Assembly: GCF_026191915.1 (NCBI RefSeq)
Contig: NZ_JAIMBY010000002.1
Coordinates: 62,001-126,000 of the forward strand
Direction of reading: 5' to 3'
Length of the DNA: 64,000 bases
From: Acidiphilium sp. PA
Lineage (GTDB): Bacteria; Pseudomonadota; Alphaproteobacteria; Acetobacterales; Acetobacteraceae
Position numbers and translations under genes: made by a program. The notes under the pieces are model-generated. The model saw only the letters and a program-made list of their open reading frames with translations, ran no database searches and was not told the DNA's origin. Shown in pieces: positions 61,617 to 64,000 of this stretch; the stretch's first letter is position 1; every line of letters begins with the position of its first letter.

Positions 61617-63265
61617 CCGCCCCGATCACCATGTTCGGCCCCGATTTCCCCTTCGCCTATGATGATTTCCTGTCCCATCGCGCGGGGCTCGGCGCGGTAC
61701 CCGCCGCCGCGCACGGCACCGAAATCGCGATTGTGGGTGCCGGTATCGCCGGCATCGTGGCCGGCCACGAACTGATGAAGCTCGGCTTCAAGCCGGTCCT
61801 GTTCGAGAGCGACCGGATCGGCGGGCGGCTGCGCTCCGAGCCGTTCAAGGACGGGGCAGGGGCCTATGCCGAACTCGGCGCGATGCGGTTTCCGCCCTCC
61901 TCGCGGGCGTTGTTTCACTATTTCGACAAGGTCGGCATCGAGACGACCGGCTTTCCCAATCCGCTGGCACCCGATACGCCCTCCACCGTGATCGAACTGG
62001 GAGGCGTCAAACATTACGCCCGCACCAAGGATGATCTGCCGCACCGGTTCGCCGAGGTCGAACGCGCCTGGGCCGAGGCGCTGGAGGAAGGCGCGCATTA
62101 CGGCGAATTGACCGCCGCGATCCGGGCGCGCGATGTCGCGGCCATCAGGCGGCTCTGGCATCCGCTGGTCGAAAGCCTCGATGAGGAAAGTTTTTCCGGC
62201 TTCATCGCGAAATCCAAGGCATTCCGCGAACTCGGCTTTCGCGCCCGGGAGATGTTCGGCCAGGTCGGCTTCGGCACGGGCGGGTGGGATACCGATTTTC
62301 CGAATTCGATCCTAGAAATTCTCCGCGTGGTCGCAACCGGCGCGGATGACGATCATCGCCTCGTGGTCGGCGGTGTCGAACAACTGCCGCGCCGCCTCTG
62401 GGCGCTGGTGCCGTCGGTGATGACGCATTGGCCTGCCGGCACGTCCCTGGCCTCGCTGCACAATCATGTGCCGAAACCCGGTGTCGCGAAAATCGCGCCC
62501 GGCCGCACAAAAAAATTTGCGATCACCGATCGCTACGGCACCACCACTGAATACGATGCCGTCATCGTCACCTGCCAGGTCTGGCTGCTCTCGGCGCGGA
62601 TCGACTGCAGTGAATCCCTGTTCCATCACGATCTCTGGATGGGGATGGAACGGACCCATTACATGCAATCCTCCAAAACCTTCGTCATGGTCGATCGCCC
62701 GTTCTGGCGCGACATCGATGCCGCCAGCGGCGAACATGTGCTTAGCATGACCCTGTCTGACCGGCTGACCCGCGGCACCTATCTGCTCGATCATGGCGAG
62801 GACAAGCCCGGTGTCATCTGCCTGTCCTACACCTGGAGCGACGATGCGCTGAAATGGCTCGCCCTGCCGCTCGATGACCGGGTGCGCCTGATGCTGCACA
62901 GCCTGCGCCAGATCTATCCCACGCTCGATATCGCGAAACACATCATCGGCGCGCCGATCACGGTATCCTGGGAATCCGACCCTAATTTCATGGGGGCGTT
63001 CAAGGCCAATCTGCCCGGGCATTACCGCTATCAGCGCCGGCTGTTCAGTCATTTCATCCAGGACGACCTGCCCGCGCCGCACCGTGGCATTTTCCTCGCC
63101 GGCGACGATATTTCCTGGACCGCCGGCTGGGCCGAAGGTGCCGTCACCACGGCGCTCAATGCCGTCGCCGGTGTCATCCGCCACTTCGGCGGCAGCGCCC
63201 ATCCCGAAAACCCCGACCCGATCGATCGCTGGCCCGACCTCGCACCAGTCAGGCTGGTGGAATAG
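61613..63265 (+). CDS. davB: L-lysine 2-monooxygenase (flavin amine oxidase family)
   Basis: 550 residues. FAD-dependent, decarboxylating monooxygenase converting lysine to 5-aminovaleramide. GAGIAGIVAGHELMKLGFKPVLFESDRIGGRL is the ADP-binding Rossmann fold (not longer than named here); FGPDFPFAYDDFLSHRAGLG and GQVGFGTGGWDTDFPNS closely match my memory of Pseudomonas DavB. The C-terminus IFLAGDDISWTAGWAEGAVTTALNA binds FAD. Start at ATG 61613 (ATGA overlap with davA). A different amino-acid substrate, such as tryptophan or phenylalanine, is possible but less likely. Confidence 0.9.
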   Translation: MTAPITMFGPDFPFAYDDFLSHRAGLGAVPAAAHGTEIAIVGAGIAGIVAGHELMKLGFKPVLFESDRIGGRLRSEPFKDGAGAYAELGAMRFPPSSRALFHYFDKVGIETTGFPNPLAPDTPSTVIELGGVKHYARTKDDLPHRFAEVERAWAEALEEGAHYGELTAAIRARDVAAIRRLWHPLVESLDEESFSGFIAKSKAFRELGFRAREMFGQVGFGTGGWDTDFPNSILEILRVVATGADDDHRLVVGGVEQLPRRLWALVPSVMTHWPAGTSLASLHNHVPKPGVAKIAPGRTKKFAITDRYGTTTEYDAVIVTCQVWLLSARIDCSESLFHHDLWMGMERTHYMQSSKTFVMVDRPFWRDIDAASGEHVLSMTLSDRLTRGTYLLDHGEDKPGVICLSYTWSDDALKWLALPLDDRVRLMLHSLRQIYPTLDIAKHIIGAPITVSWESDPNFMGAFKANLPGHYRYQRRLFSHFIQDDLPAPHRGIFLAGDDISWTAGWAEGAVTTALNAVAGVIRHFGGSAHPENPDPIDRWPDLAPVRLVE

Positions 63266-63320
63266 TTGTGGGCGCTGTATCAATCATTCCGAATACTGCC
63301 ATGATAACGATCACGAACGA

Positions 63321-63587
63321 ATGGTGCCCACTGTGAACAGACCGGTCCCGGAAGTCCACACCGACAACCAGGCCGAAACAGTACTCGACCAGGATTTGTC
63401 GGACCTCGATTTCAGCCAGTTTATATCGGCCCATTTCGAATTCGAGCCCAAGGCTGCGCAGATCAACATGCGCCTGCCGCAAGCCCTGCTCGACGCGGCC
63501 AAGGCGCGCTCATCGGCGCGCGGCATTCCCTACACCCGTTATATCCGTGAGGTATTGGAGCAGGCGGTCGCCGCCCCAGGACGCTGA
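63321..63587 (+). CDS. Ribbon-helix-helix protein, BrnA/CopG antitoxin-like
   Basis: 88 residues. The C-terminal half has a ribbon-helix-helix signature (AQINMRLPQALLDAAKARSSARGIPYTRYIREVLEQAV), as in BrnA/CopG antitoxins. The acidic N-terminus would be the toxin-binding part. No toxin gene is present immediately upstream or downstream, so it is an orphan or a stand-alone regulator. ATG 63321; a GTG four codons in is an alternative. Confidence 0.65.
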   Translation: MVPTVNRPVPEVHTDNQAETVLDQDLSDLDFSQFISAHFEFEPKAAQINMRLPQALLDAAKARSSARGIPYTRYIREVLEQAVAAPGR

Positions 63588-63652
63588 CGGGGCGCTTGCC
63601 GCCGGCGGCCTGGCTGACCATGTGGCAGGCTTAACAGTGCAGGACTCGCAGC

Positions 63653-64000
63653 ATGAACCACAAACAACTCGGCACATCCGGCCTCTCCCTGCCGCCCATC
63701 ATGTTCGGCGGCAACGTGTTCGGCTGGACCGCCGATGAAGCCACCTCGTTCGCCCTGCTCGACCGGCTGCGTAACGCGGGTCTGACCGCGATCGACACGG
63801 CCGACATGTATTCGGTTTGGGCACCGGGCCATAAAGGCGGCGAGTCCGAAACCGTGATCGGCAACTGGCTGGCCCGGAGCGGTGCGCGCAGCGAGATGCT
63901 GATCGCCACCAAGGTCGGCATGATGACCGGTGCGGATGGCCGAAAACTCTCCAAACCGACCATCCTCGCCGCCGCCGATGCCTCGCTGCAACGGCTGAAG
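63653..64000 (+). CDS. Aldo/keto reductase, 3' end outside the window
   Basis: First 116 codons of an aldo/keto reductase; the gene continues past the window edge. MNHKQLGTSGLSLPPIMFGGNVFG opens the TIM barrel, and the catalytic Asp and Tyr lie in AIDTADMYS, with GESETVIGNWLA following. NADPH-dependent reduction of carbonyls is the family activity; the substrate is unknown. ATG 63653. Confidence 0.88.
   Translation, partial: MNHKQLGTSGLSLPPIMFGGNVFGWTADEATSFALLDRLRNAGLTAIDTADMYSVWAPGHKGGESETVIGNWLARSGARSEMLIATKVGMMTGADGRKLSKPTILAAADASLQRLK

Overview
The window is GC-rich, densely packed chromosomal DNA from an alphaproteobacterium, most likely an acidophilic or methylotroph-like member of the Acetobacteraceae. 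I infer this from the character of the proteins, the gene orders rpoD-dnaG-yqeY-carA-carB-greA and pyrB-pyrC'-plsY-dprA-topA, a catalytically dead PyrC' next to PyrB, and many start/stop overlaps of the ATGA, GTGA or TTGA type. No tRNA, rRNA, CRISPR array, insertion sequence or complete prophage was seen.

Layout. 1-9.0 kb is housekeeping: dnaK-dnaJ, envelope proteins (glycine-zipper lipoprotein, TonB-like protein), guaB, an RsmB-type rRNA methyltransferase and a GNAT enzyme. 9.7-21.0 kb is an accessory surface-glycan and secondary-metabolism region: two hexapeptide acyltransferases, an AT-rich foreign-looking GT61 glycosyltransferase, a 1007-residue double glycosyltransferase, and a divergent four-gene set. 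That set encodes an aminoacyl-tRNA-synthetase-like amino acid:carrier-protein ligase, a freestanding NRPS-type N-methyltransferase, a carrier protein and a protein of unknown function. It looks like a minimal carrier-protein assembly line with the NRPS adenylation domain replaced by a SerRS-like ligase.

21.0-26.5 kb on the minus strand is one transcription unit headed by a clear guanidine-I (ykkC-yxkD) riboswitch. It encodes a desaturase-type membrane di-iron enzyme, a biuret-hydrolase-like cysteine hydrolase, a metallo-beta-lactamase-fold hydrolase and a complete NMT1/Ssu-type ABC importer, ending at a strong hairpin. I read it as an uptake and breakdown pathway for guanidine or a substituted guanidine that uses an oxidative enzyme I do not know from the described guanidine routes.

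26.6-40 kb is macromolecular and pyrimidine/arginine core: GNAT, rpoD, dnaG, yqeY, carA with an N-terminal helix-turn-helix-like extension and a perfect palindrome upstream, an AAA ATPase lodged between carA and carB, then carB, greA, threonine ammonia-lyase and an RluA-type pseudouridine synthase. 40-52 kb holds trehalose synthesis (otsBA), a GT39 membrane glycosyltransferase, a copper/cytochrome-oxidase assembly cluster (two SCO proteins, PCuAC, a small cytochrome c), gatCAB, ruvX, a small membrane protein and a HAD-domain protein. 52-59 kb holds a GH24 lysozyme, topA, dprA, plsY, pyrC' and pyrB. 59-64 kb holds an S24-type repressor divergent from two small unknown genes with a LexA-box-like site, a davA-davB lysine degradation pair, an orphan ribbon-helix-helix protein and the start of an aldo/keto reductase cut by the window edge.
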